From the NCBI GenBank assembly GCA_963717125.1, contig CAVQVG010000020.1, forward strand, positions 62,001 to 126,000: a stretch of 64,000 bases of DNA, in the 5' to 3' direction. The notes below the pieces were generated by a model. It did no database searches. It saw only the letters and a list, made by a program, of their open reading frames with translations, and was not told the DNA's origin. Position 1 is the stretch's first letter. The number at the start of each line of letters is the position of its first letter. This DNA comes from RYN-230 sp963717125. Its GTDB lineage: Bacteria; Actinomycetota; Actinomycetes; Streptosporangiales; Streptosporangiaceae. The translations under genes were made by a program, and so were the position numbers. Shown here piece by piece: positions 45,466-53,844 of the stretch.

Positions 45466-48183
45466 TCAGCGTACGCTCGCGTAGACCGCGTCGAGCAACG
45501 CCATCTTGCGCGGGTCGTCCGCCAGGCTCCACGCCATCCCGTTCATCACGTAGCTGAACGCGAACCCCGCCTCCGGGTCGGCGCAGACCGCCGAGCCACC
45601 CGAGCCGTCGTGGCCGAACGCGGCTGGGTTAGGCCCGAAGTGCTGCTGCGGGCCGGACAGCGCGACCCCGAGGCCCCAGTCCAGCGGGATGCCGAGCACC
45701 AGGTCGGTGCACCGGCCCTGGCCGGTCCGGGCCGCGGCCAGCGTGGCCGGGCTGATCAGCCGGCGCGAGCCGTCCGCCGCCGCGCCGAGGATGGTGGCCA
45801 GCGCCAGCGCGGTGCCGTGCCCGTTGGCCGCCGGGATCTCCGCCATCCGCCAGCCCGGTTCGTTGGGCTGGAACCTGATCGGCGGCAGCCGCAGCGCGGC
45901 GGCCAGCGCCGGGTAGCCGCTGTGGTCCACCTCGCCCAGCCGGGCCGCCCGGCCGGCTGGCTCACCTTCGGGCGGGGACGGGATGCGGTGCACCTCGGCG
46001 CAGCGCGGCAGGTCCCCGGCGCCCAGCCCGATGTGGAAGTCGGCGCCCAGCGGGCCGGCCACCTCGGCGGCGAAGAACCGGCCCAGGCTCTGCCCGGTGA
46101 CCCGGCGGACCACCTCGCCGACCAGGTAGCCGAACGTGATCGCGTGGTATCCGCTGACCGTACCCGGCGGCCATAAGGGCGCCTGGGCCGCCAGCCGGCC
46201 GGTCATCGTGTCCCAGTCCAGCAGGTCGTCGTTGGTCACCGGCTCGGCCAGCGCGGCCAGCCCGGCCCGGTGGCTGAGCACCCAGCGCAGCGGGATGCCC
46301 GCCTTGCCCGCGGCGGCGAACTCCGGCCAGTACCGGGCCACCGGCGCGTCCGGGTCCAGCTCGTCCCGGTCGATCAGGACCAGCGCGCACAGCGCGGTCA
46401 TCGCCTTCGTGGTGGACCACACGTTGGTCAGCGTGCCCGGCTGCCACGGCCGGGTCCGGGCCCGGTCCGCCCAGCCGCCCCACAAGTGCACCACCGGCTG
46501 CCCGCCGGCCACCACCGCGACGCTGGCGCCGGTCTCGCCGCGGCCGGTGAAGTTGCCCGCGAACGCGTCCCGGACCGGCTCGTATCCGGCGGCCACGGTG
46601 CCGTGGATCTCCGGGATCATCCGGGCCCCGCCGCCACTGGCGCGGCGCCCGCGCGGGGCGGCGCCCGCCGGGGTGATGACCGCCGGGGTGATGACCGGCA
46701 GGCCGGGCGGCGCGCCGTGCTCGATGAGCCGGTCGACGGCTTCCTCGTCGAGGTGGTCGGCCACCAGGTCAGCCAGCGTGTCCAGCCGGGCCTGCCGGAT
46801 GGCCGCGAAGCTGGTGCCGGGCCGCGCCGTGAAGTCCCGCCCGGCCAGCGCCGCGATCTCGGCCAGGAAGGCCCGCCGGAACGCGTCGCTTTCCAGCGTG
46901 CCGTGCCACGCCGTGCCGAACACGGCGCCCGACCGGCAGCCGCCCGGGAACGGCCCGGCCGGCCCGGTGACCCGCGGCACCCCATGGTGGATCGCGTAGC
47001 CGGTCACCGGCGCGCCGTAGCCGGTGCCGCGCACCTGGCCGAGCACCTTGTCCGGGCCGAACGTCACCCGCACCGGCAGCAGCCCCAGGCCGGCCACCTG
47101 CCCGGCCCCGGACTCGACCGGGTCGTCGATGTCCGCGCCGAGCATCTGGTAGCCGCCGCAGATGCCGAGCACCGGCAGGCCCGCGGCGGCCCGCTCCGCG
47201 ATCACCGCGGCCAGCCCCCGTTCCCGCAGCCAGCCCAGGTCGGCCACGGTGGCCCGGGTCCCCGGCAGGATCACCAGATCGGCGTCGGCCAGCTCGGCCG
47301 GGCCGGCCGCGAACCGGACCAGCACCCCCGGCTCCGCGGCCAGCGCGTCCACGTCGGTGAAATTGCTGATCCTCGGCGTCCGCAGCACGCTCACCCGGAG
47401 AACCTCTTTGCCGAACGCCCCCTGGTCGTGCCCGGCCGCCGCTGGCCGCGCGGCGTCCAGGGCCAGTGAATCTTCCATGTCCAGGGCCAGTCCTTCGCGC
47501 CACGGCAGCACGCCGAGCACCGGCCGCCCGGTCAGCCCGGTCAGCATGCCGAGCCCGGGGGCGAGCAGCCCGGCGTCGCCGCGGAACTTGTTGATCACGA
47601 ACCCGCTGATCAGCGCCTGGTCGGCCGGCCCGAGCAGGGCCAGCGTGCCGTACAGCGCGGCGAACACGCCGCCCCGGTCGATGTCGCCGACCACGATGAC
47701 CGGGAGCCCGGCCGCCCGGGCCAGTCCCATGTTGGCGATGTCGGTGTCGCGCAGGTTGATCTCCGCCGGGCTGCCCGCGCCCTCGCAGATCACCACGTCA
47801 TACTCGGCCCGCAGGCTGGCCAGGCTGTCCAGCGCCACGCCGCGCAGCCGACCGGCGTGCTCCCGGTAGCCGGTTGCGCTGGCCTCCCCGGCTGGCTGGC
47901 CGAGCAGGATCACGTGGCTGCGGGTGTCGCTGCCCGGCTTGAGCAGCACCGGGTTCATCCGCGCGTCCGGCTCGATGCCCGCCGCCGCGGCCTGCATGGC
48001 CTGGGCCCGGCCGATCTCCGCACCGCCTGCGGTGACATAGGAGTTGAGCGACATGTTCTGCGCCTTGAACGGCGCCACCCGGACGCCGCGCCGGGCCAGC
48101 GCCCGGCACAGCCCCGCGGTGAGCACGCTCTTTCCCGCGTCCGACGTGGTCCCGGCGATCAGCAGCGCACCTCTCAGTGTCAT
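45466..48183 (-). CDS. cobQ: Cobyric acid synthase fused to a beta-lactamase-family serine hydrolase
   Basis: Residues 1-~510 are a full CobQ: P-loop GTTSDAGKS at 11-19, FKAQNMSLNSYV, the glutaminase LGICGGYQMLG with its Cys, and AIHHG for the His. It amidates adenosylcobyrinic acid diamide at four sites. From about residue 530 (ARMIPEIHGTVAAGYEPV) a class C/EstB-type serine hydrolase follows, with the SxxK motif as STTK and the YxN position as YHA; HDGSGG lies near the end. The second part has a Met and would be a complete protein alone. A real fusion and a shift that removed the cobQ stop are both possible; other genes here show such shifts. Confidence 0.8.
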   Translation of the reverse strand: MTLRGALLIAGTTSDAGKSVLTAGLCRALARRGVRVAPFKAQNMSLNSYVTAGGAEIGRAQAMQAAAAGIEPDARMNPVLLKPGSDTRSHVILLGQPAGEASATGYREHAGRLRGVALDSLASLRAEYDVVICEGAGSPAEINLRDTDIANMGLARAAGLPVIVVGDIDRGGVFAALYGTLALLGPADQALISGFVINKFRGDAGLLAPGLGMLTGLTGRPVLGVLPWREGLALDMEDSLALDAARPAAAGHDQGAFGKEVLRVSVLRTPRISNFTDVDALAAEPGVLVRFAAGPAELADADLVILPGTRATVADLGWLRERGLAAVIAERAAAGLPVLGICGGYQMLGADIDDPVESGAGQVAGLGLLPVRVTFGPDKVLGQVRGTGYGAPVTGYAIHHGVPRVTGPAGPFPGGCRSGAVFGTAWHGTLESDAFRRAFLAEIAALAGRDFTARPGTSFAAIRQARLDTLADLVADHLDEEAVDRLIEHGAPPGLPVITPAVITPAGAAPRGRRASGGGARMIPEIHGTVAAGYEPVRDAFAGNFTGRGETGASVAVVAGGQPVVHLWGGWADRARTRPWQPGTLTNVWSTTKAMTALCALVLIDRDELDPDAPVARYWPEFAAAGKAGIPLRWVLSHRAGLAALAEPVTNDDLLDWDTMTGRLAAQAPLWPPGTVSGYHAITFGYLVGEVVRRVTGQSLGRFFAAEVAGPLGADFHIGLGAGDLPRCAEVHRIPSPPEGEPAGRAARLGEVDHSGYPALAAALRLPPIRFQPNEPGWRMAEIPAANGHGTALALATILGAAADGSRRLISPATLAAARTGQGRCTDLVLGIPLDWGLGVALSGPQQHFGPNPAAFGHDGSGGSAVCADPEAGFAFSYVMNGMAWSLADDPRKMALLDAVYASVR

Positions 48184-48243
48184 CGCACTGACCCTATCGA
48201 TGTGTCCAGCACGTGACCTTGGACGTGCACAATAGGATCTCCG

Positions 48244-48317
48244 GCGCCGGTAGCTCAGTCGGATAGAGCGGCTGCCTTCTAAGCAGCGGGTCGCGGGTTC
48301 GAGTCCTGCCCGGCGCG
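48244..48317 (+). tRNA. tRNA-Arg (anticodon TCT)
   Basis: All four arms fold: acceptor GCGCCGG/CCGGCGC, D-arm GCTC/GAGC, anticodon stem GCTGC/GCAGC with loop CTTCTAA (anticodon TCT), and T-arm GCGGG-TTCGAGT-CCTGC. G is the discriminator and CCA is not encoded. The 3' half is repeated twice at 56.7-56.8 kb, which marks this gene as the integration site of an island. Confidence 0.95.
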
Positions 48318-48390
48318 CTGGGCGAAAATCAGATCTTCCGCCCAGGTCGCAGCGTATGCGCGCGATCTTGCGGGTTGATCATCATGACGC
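48276..48390 (+). repeat. attL-like direct repeat: tRNA 3' half plus ~70 bp
   Basis: From the anticodon loop to the tRNA end (48276-48319) the sequence recurs at 56701-56744 and 56764-56804. Beyond the tRNA, the stretch AATCAGATCTTCCGCCCAGG through CTTGCGGGTTGAT also recurs after the second right-hand copy, with few changes up to about 48385 and weaker similarity to about 48445. Confidence 0.85.
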
Positions 48391-48511
48391 CCGCCTGCGG
48401 CGGCGTGCCTGTTGCGTGCCCGTTCGCTGGCCAGCCCGGCGCAAGATGTGTTCCATTACCTGACTTGTCAAATTGTAAGGAGCTGGGAAGGTTGACAGGG
48501 TAAGCGGTTGG

Positions 48512-49243
48512 TCAGGTGAAAGGGTAAGCGTCGCGCAGCTCGTGCCGCTGGCCAGGCAGCACCAGGTCACTGACCTGGACCGGGTTGGACGCGGCGTCGT
48601 AGGCCGTGACGATCACGCTGAGCACCGGAGCGTCCGCTGACACCCGCAGCAGCTCGGCTTCCTCACCGCTGGGATGCCGGGCGGTGATGCGTTCCACGGC
48701 ATGATCGAGCCGGATCTTCTTACGCGTTTGCAGGTGATGGCGGATGCTCTCGTTCAGCAGGTCGGCCGAGGCCAGGTCGGTGCCCGCCGCGATGTCGAGC
48801 GGCAGCCACGCCGAGGCCAGCTCGACCGGTTCCCCGTCCTCGGTCAGCAGCCGCTGCCGCAGGAACGCCTTCGCCCCAGGTTCCAGGCCCAGCAAAGCCC
48901 GGACATGCGGCGGCGCCGCCTTCACCCCCGCCTGCACCAGCTCCCCGGACAACTCGGCCTCGGGCAGCTCCAGGACGCCGTGCGCGGGCCGGGTCCGTTC
49001 CGCGCCGGCCAGGGCGGGCCGCCCGCGGACGAAGCTGCCTTTGCCCTGCTGCGTGTCGATCCAGCCGTCCTGGCGCAGCGCGGACAGGGCCTTGACGATC
49101 GTCGGCCGGGACAGCCCGAACTCGTCAACGAGCTGGTGTTCGGATGGCAGCAGCGACCCGGGCGGGTACTCGCCTCGCTCGATCCGCCGTTTGATCTGAG
49201 CGACCACCTGGGCGTACTTGGGTGGCGCATCACCGTTTGCCAT
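48512..49243 (-). CDS. GntR family regulator with UTRA domain
   Basis: The 243-residue protein has the GntR winged helix (YAQVVAQIKRRIERGEYPPG, then LPSEHQLVDEFGLSRPTI) at residues 10-75. A UTRA effector domain follows (FLRQRLLTEDGEPVELASAWLP and RITARHPSGEEAELLRV). Similar proteins, such as KorSA of pSAM2, repress transfer genes on actinomycete integrative plasmids. A CTTGTCAAG element lies 28 bases upstream of its start and again downstream near 48463, so autoregulation is likely. It is the first island gene beside the tRNA. Confidence 0.88.
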   Translation of the reverse strand: MANGDAPPKYAQVVAQIKRRIERGEYPPGSLLPSEHQLVDEFGLSRPTIVKALSALRQDGWIDTQQGKGSFVRGRPALAGAERTRPAHGVLELPEAELSGELVQAGVKAAPPHVRALLGLEPGAKAFLRQRLLTEDGEPVELASAWLPLDIAAGTDLASADLLNESIRHHLQTRKKIRLDHAVERITARHPSGEEAELLRVSADAPVLSVIVTAYDAASNPVQVSDLVLPGQRHELRDAYPFT

Positions 49244-49269
49244 CGCGTCCGTCCGTGTGTGGACTACTA

Positions 49270-49279
49270 ACTTGTCAAG
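49270..49279. promoter_or_regulatory. Candidate GntR operator
   Basis: ACTTGTCAAG contains the small palindrome CTTG-T-CAAG and lies 27-36 bases upstream of the GntR start. ACTTGTCAA recurs at 48463-48471 beyond the 3' end of the gene, and ACAAGTTGTCAC near 49300 is a related inverted form. Confidence 0.45.
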
Positions 49280-49326
49280 CTAGGTTAGCGCCAGTACCAC
49301 AAGTTGTCACGTCATGCCAACGGATA

Positions 49327-50223
49327 TCACCGAGTATCTTGCCCCAGCTCCTTGGCCACCGTCAGCAGCAGATCCTGAGACGCAACCTGATCCAGCGCAC
49401 AGCCGAGGATCGCGGAAAACGCATCGTCGTAGCGCTGTACCTCGGGCGGCTTGTCCAGGAATAGCTCACCGGTCAGGCCACCGACGTACACCGTGTCCGG
49501 GTCAGGCTCTCTCCCCTGGCCGCGGAGCGGGAACCGCAGCAGCGTGAACGGCCCCGTCATCAAGCCCGGGTGCATCCCCGCGTCGCACGGCAGTACCCGC
49601 ACACGTACGTTGGGCAGTCCGGCCAGCCCGGCCAGGTGCCGCAACTGCCCGGCCATGACCTGCGCCCCGCCCACCGGGCAGCGCACCAGAGCTTCGGTCA
49701 AGACGACCGTAGCGGGCAGCGGCGCCCGCGCCCGGGTCACCAGCAGCCGCCGGGCCAGGCAGGCATCTACCAGCGGGTCAACCTCGTCCGCACTCGCGCC
49801 CGGGTGGCCGGTCATGATCAGCGTGCGTGCGTAGGCTTCCGTGCGCATCAGCGCCGGTATCTGGCAGCACTCGTAGGCTAGGAGTTCGGACGCCTCGTCC
49901 TCCAGTCCGGCGTACACGCTGAAATCGTCAGGGATGGTTTCGCCGTAGGCGTGCCACCATCCGCCCGCCCGGACCTGCCTAGCCAGTTCCGCGAGAGCGC
50001 TGGTCAGATCAGGCGATGCGCCGTAGACCGTGCACATAGCCCGGACATCCAGGCCGCGCATGGCCGTCTGCCCAGTCTCGATCCGCCACAGCTTGGGCTC
50101 GGACCACTCCAGCAGGTCCGCCGCCGCCTTAACCGTCAGCCCGGCCTGCCGACGCAACTCACGCAGGTGCCGTCCCAGCACCCGGCGTGGCACGCCCGAA
50201 CCAGCCAGCGTCTGCATGACCAT
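49327..50223 (-). CDS. XRE-family HTH protein with DUF5753 domain
   Basis: The 298-residue protein from the ATG at 50223 (GAGGGG upstream) has an XRE helix-turn-helix (LGRHLRELRRQAGLTVKAAAD, then WSEPKLWRIETGQ) at residues ~15-60. A DUF5753 domain follows with YECCQIPALMRTEAYARTL and PNVRVRVLPCDAGMHPGL. Such regulators occur in large numbers in filamentous actinomycetes, usually beside a small DUF397 gene; here the neighbour is an unrelated 96-residue protein. It lies eight bases after that gene on the same strand, so it is co-transcribed. Confidence 0.88.
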   Translation of the reverse strand: MVMQTLAGSGVPRRVLGRHLRELRRQAGLTVKAAADLLEWSEPKLWRIETGQTAMRGLDVRAMCTVYGASPDLTSALAELARQVRAGGWWHAYGETIPDDFSVYAGLEDEASELLAYECCQIPALMRTEAYARTLIMTGHPGASADEVDPLVDACLARRLLVTRARAPLPATVVLTEALVRCPVGGAQVMAGQLRHLAGLAGLPNVRVRVLPCDAGMHPGLMTGPFTLLRFPLRGQGREPDPDTVYVGGLTGELFLDKPPEVQRYDDAFSAILGCALDQVASQDLLLTVAKELGQDTR

Positions 50224-50230
50224 CAGCCCC

Positions 50231-50521
50231 TCACGGGTCCACGGGCGAGGCTGGCTTGTCGCCGCCGACCAGCCATTGCAGCCCGCCGGACTGGTCACGC
50301 ATGACCAGGACCGGTGTCTGGAAGCGGTCATAGCCAGCGCGCGCGGCCACGTAGTCCATCACGGTCACCCATCCGGTAGCGGGCACACCGCGCGGAATGG
50401 CGCCCAAAGCATCCAGCATCCGGGTTCGCGCGTTCGGCTCGTCGTCGGTGATCCCGACCGGGGACAGCCGCGTCCGGCCACCCGATTCGGTGGCAATCCC
50501 CCACTCAAACAGCCGCTTCAC
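50231..50521 (-). CDS. Small uncharacterised protein (96 aa) in the XRE operon
   Basis: I do not recognise the family. The protein starts MKRLFEWGIATESGGRTRL at a GTG that overlaps the stop of the preceding small zinc-finger gene (GTGA). It has a helical middle (RTRMLDALGAIPRGVPATGW, then VTVMDYVAARAGYDRF) and ends in GGLQWLVGGDKPASPVDP. No signal or membrane segment is seen. Tight coupling on both sides makes it a credible gene. Confidence 0.6.
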   Translation of the reverse strand: MKRLFEWGIATESGGRTRLSPVGITDDEPNARTRMLDALGAIPRGVPATGWVTVMDYVAARAGYDRFQTPVLVMRDQSGGLQWLVGGDKPASPVDP

Positions 50522-50697
50522 GCCGCCTCCCCTACCGGCAGCCGTGACCCGGTACCGTCACAGCCCAGGCACGGCACCCGCGGACGTTTCAGCACGGCAC
50601 GCTCCCCGGCGTCACCCGCACTCGCCGGAGACCTCCGCAGGCTGAGAAACTTCCAGCCCCGGCCGCCGCACCAACCGCATGGTTCGCTTTCCGCCAT
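50518..50697 (-). CDS. Small zinc-binding protein (two CxxC motifs)
   Basis: About 59 residues from the ATG at 50697; a Met two codons upstream is also possible. Two CxxC-x-G-x-G type knuckles, CGWCGGRGW and CLGCDGTG, resemble the DnaJ-type zinc finger and are separated by a basic stretch. The stop overlaps the next start. Such mini zinc fingers are common in actinomycete accessory operons; the role is unknown. Confidence 0.6.
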   Translation of the reverse strand: MAESEPCGWCGGRGWKFLSLRRSPASAGDAGERAVLKRPRVPCLGCDGTGSRLPVGEAA

Positions 50698-50843
50698 CGC
50701 CATGCTCTTGATGCTGATCAAGAGACGCGTTGCATCGCTATACGCATCTCTGACACCACGTCCCGTGATGTCGCATGGTGTCTCATCTAGCGCTGCGGCT
50801 GGGCTAGCCTGTTGTCTCACACGGAGCGTGTCAGGGAGATCAC

Positions 50844-51779
50844 ATGCCGGAAGCCCCGATCCTGCTCAAGATGCTCCTGCACCAGAACCACTGGCAGAAG
50901 TACGCCGTGTTCTGCACCCAGTACGACAGGGCCGCGCAGCAACTCGACCGCGATCTCGTGCACAGCTACCCCAGCCGCGCCCAGCTCCACCGCTGGTTAT
51001 CAGGCTCCGTCCGCAGCCTGCCCTACCCCGACCACTGCCGGGTCCTCGAAGAGATGTTCCCCGGCTGGACCGCCGAGCAGCTATTCAGCCCCTGCCCGCC
51101 GGACACCCCGCCGACCAACGGCCACCCGGCGGCGATCGAGCCGCACGCGCAGCCCACGCTGACCGCGGTCAGCACGCCGTCGATCGGCCTCCGGCCGTTC
51201 ATCGAACGCGCTTTCACCCACGAGCACGTCTCGATCGACTTCGCTGGCTTCTCCGGCGAAACCCTGCACGGCGTGACCCAGGAGCCCCTGGACAAGATCC
51301 GCCTCGGCCACAGCAAGCCCAAGTCCCTGGCCATCCGCCTGCTGCTGCCCGATGCCACCCGGCCGATGGTGCTGCCCTGCCGCAGCGACGATCTCAGCGA
51401 CGACCCCGAATTCCGCGACCGCGCGCTGTCCATCATCACCCGGCACGCCCACGCCATCAGCGACACCGTGCAAGAACTCGCGGACATGGGCCTGGTCGAG
51501 AACGCCACCGTGCAGATCCGCGCCCACCCCTGCCCGCCGCTGTTCAAGCTCTACATCCTCAACAACGACGAAGCATTCTTCGGCCTCTACCCGATCACCG
51601 AGCACACCATCCGCCTTACCAGCGGCCCCCGCGCCATCTACGATCTGATGGGCAAAGACGCCCTGGTGTTCCACCACTCCCCCGACAGCGGCAACCCAGC
51701 CGACCAGCTCTACCTAGAGCAAGCCCGGAACTGGTTCGACACGATGTGGCAGACCATCAGCTACGAGTACCCCGGATGA
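50844..51779 (+). CDS. HTH-like regulator/sensor with uncharacterised C-terminal domain
   Basis: The 311-residue protein starts at an ATG with GGGAG six bases upstream. The N-terminal ~75 residues (LLKMLLHQNHWQKYAVFCTQY, then SRAQLHRWLSGSVRSLPYP) look like an HTH used by an actinomycete family. The C-terminal ~190 residues have mixed alpha/beta character (RAFTHEHVSIDFAGFSGET, PLFKLYILNNDEAFFGLYP, ALVFHHS) and no named domain I can place. Its stop overlaps the start of a HAD-family gene (ATGA), a pairing I regard as typical of this family. The region is divergent from the small zinc-finger operon. Confidence 0.65.
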   Translation: MPEAPILLKMLLHQNHWQKYAVFCTQYDRAAQQLDRDLVHSYPSRAQLHRWLSGSVRSLPYPDHCRVLEEMFPGWTAEQLFSPCPPDTPPTNGHPAAIEPHAQPTLTAVSTPSIGLRPFIERAFTHEHVSIDFAGFSGETLHGVTQEPLDKIRLGHSKPKSLAIRLLLPDATRPMVLPCRSDDLSDDPEFRDRALSIITRHAHAISDTVQELADMGLVENATVQIRAHPCPPLFKLYILNNDEAFFGLYPITEHTIRLTSGPRAIYDLMGKDALVFHHSPDSGNPADQLYLEQARNWFDTMWQTISYEYPG

Positions 51780-52492
51780 CCACCCCAGCCGACCCAGACC
51801 CACGCCTCGCGAACGTCGTCCGCCAAACCAGGCACCTATTCCTGGACTTCGACGGCCCCATCTGCTCCATCTTCGCCGGGCTCAAACCCGAAACCGTCGC
51901 CGCCAAACTCCGCGACATCCTCACCGGCCAGGACATCCAGCTCCCCGCCGACATCGCGGCCACCACCGACCCCTTCGACGTGTTCACCTACGCGGCCACC
52001 ATCAGCCCCGACCTCGCCGCCACCGTCGAAGCCACCATGACCGAGCTGGAACTAGCCGCGGTCCCCACCGCCGACCCAACCGCCCACGTCCACGACGTAA
52101 TCACCGCCTGCCGCGAATCCGGCCGCACCCTGACCATCGTCAGCAACAACTCAGCCCAAGCCGTCCACGCCTACCTAACCCGCCACGCCCTAGACGGCTC
52201 CAATCGGCACAGTGATCGCCCGCACCAGCTCCAGACCCGGCCCTGCTAAAGCCCAGCCCCCACCTCATCGACCAAGCCGTCGCCGCCAACAACGCCGACC
52301 CCGCCGAATGCACTCTCGTCGGCGACCAGGTAACCGACATCCTCGCCACCCGCGAAGCCGGAACCCACAGCATCGGCTACGCCAACAAACCCGGCAAATC
52401 CCAGCCTGACAGACGCAGGAGCCGACGCCGTAATCACCAACCTCGCTCACCTCGCACTTGCTCTGAGGGCACACTCTCAGACCTCCTTCTGA
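51776..52492 (+). pseudogene. HAD family hydrolase, frame broken three times
   Basis: HAD motif I is clear (HLFLDFDGPICSIF) near residue 20, and motif II follows (TLTIVSNNS). The frame then fails near 52203. With small corrections it continues IGTVIARTSSDPALLKPSPH, then ECTLVGDQVTDILATREAG with motif IV, then LTDAGADAVITNLAHLALAL, and stops at 52490-52492. The breaks are near 52203, 52235 and 52405. Three breaks in one short gene make true decay more likely than for the other broken genes. It is coupled by ATGA overlap to the HTH protein. Confidence 0.7.
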
Positions 52493-52603
52493 GCAGCGCC
52501 CTTACGTTGCCGAGACCAGCCGAAGACCCATTCGCACCGTCGAGCTGGGCAAGACACTCGATGACCGAGGACGCTGCTGGCGAAGGAGGGGCATAATACG
52601 GTC

Positions 52604-53785
52604 ATGCGCGGTTACGTCGGCGTGACGGACAGTCAGTGGTGCAAATTTCTCGCGGCTCGCCCTGAGATCTCTGTGGTCAATTTCTGGCGGCCAGGACGTA
52701 AAGGACGCGAGTTTCGAGCCTTGCGTGAAGGTGAATTTTTCTTCTTCAAAACCCACTATCCACATAATCGCATTGTAGGCGGTGGCCTATACAGCGGCTT
52801 CGCCTCAATGCGCGTTTCAGACGCATGGGCGCTCTTTGGCCAGGCTAATGGCGCAGAAAGTCTCGATGATTTGCGTGCCAACGTGACGCGTTACCACAAA
52901 GCGTCCGGACATCTAGGTGACGATCCAGATATCAATTGCATCATAATTAAGGACGTTGTATTTTATCCGAAGGAATCGGCCTTTCCGCCACCCCCTGATT
53001 TTGCAACCAATATCGTTCATGGTAAAGCATACGATCTGTCTGACCTAAACGTCGCCCAGTACTTCGAATTTCTCATGAGTACCCATTCCCTCACCAACGC
53101 ATTGCTCAAACGCAGCGATCTAGGGACTATAGTCACAGCACTGGCAGACAGCAATGAAGGACGGCCTGCCGCAGAAGGGGCAGTCATCGGCCAGCGCCGC
53201 AGACTAGTTTCCAGGCTTCGGACGATGGCCGAAAATCCGGCGACAACAGAGACCGAGCTCCAGCAAGTCATGGGTAACGCTTACTGGCTGTTTGGCGGAC
53301 GATACATTGGAATCGCCAACTGGCGAAATATGGGTCCACTCGATCAACACGATATTCCTCTTTTGTGTGCGGACGGCACTCTGCACATAGTTGAGCTTAA
53401 AGGCCCCAACGTTCCTAATCTTGTGCGAAGATACAGGAACCATTGGATTGTAGGAGGCGCCGTACACGAAGCAGCTTCTCAGGCCATGAACTATCTCCGC
53501 ACACTTGATGAAAACGGCCCGGCACTGGAAACGACGTACCGTAAAGAGTTCGGTGTTGACTACGACATGCGCCGCGCATTCGCTACAGTCGTGATCGGGC
53601 ATCCTGCTAATGTGGTTGGAGCGGATGCGCGTACTATCGACCAAACTCTCCGTTCCTATAACGCACACCTATCTCGCGTCGAGGTGATGACCTATTCCAC
53701 ACTACTTGAAACGGCCGAGCGCGCTCTAGAATTCGAAGACACGACACGCTCTAAACCCCATACAGATAATTCAACCACTCGATAG
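52604..53785 (+). CDS. Putative modified-base-reader/Shedu (DUF4263) fusion nuclease
   Basis: The N-terminal ~145 residues (VTDSQWCKFLAARP, NFWRP, EFFFFKTHYPHNRIVGGGLYS, ATNIVHGKAYD) match the domain that usually precedes HNH in putative modification-dependent restriction enzymes, probably PUA/EVE-like. Residues ~215-390 match DUF4263, the PD-(D/E)xK nuclease of Shedu (SduA): TELQQVMGNAYWLFGG, Asp250 in LDQHDIPLL, E264-L-K266 in HIVELKGPN, then the ASQAMNYLRTLDEN helix. The catalytic D...ExK set is present. A GGAGGG lies 13 bases upstream of the ATG. Base composition is much richer in A+T than outside the island. The likely role is defence against phage or modified foreign DNA. Confidence 0.7.
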   Translation: MRGYVGVTDSQWCKFLAARPEISVVNFWRPGRKGREFRALREGEFFFFKTHYPHNRIVGGGLYSGFASMRVSDAWALFGQANGAESLDDLRANVTRYHKASGHLGDDPDINCIIIKDVVFYPKESAFPPPPDFATNIVHGKAYDLSDLNVAQYFEFLMSTHSLTNALLKRSDLGTIVTALADSNEGRPAAEGAVIGQRRRLVSRLRTMAENPATTETELQQVMGNAYWLFGGRYIGIANWRNMGPLDQHDIPLLCADGTLHIVELKGPNVPNLVRRYRNHWIVGGAVHEAASQAMNYLRTLDENGPALETTYRKEFGVDYDMRRAFATVVIGHPANVVGADARTIDQTLRSYNAHLSRVEVMTYSTLLETAERALEFEDTTRSKPHTDNSTTR

Positions 53786-53844
53786 GTGCTTGTGGCAGTT
53801 AGGATTTGATCGCCCCACCGAAGCGCTCAGCCTATGCCGGACGC

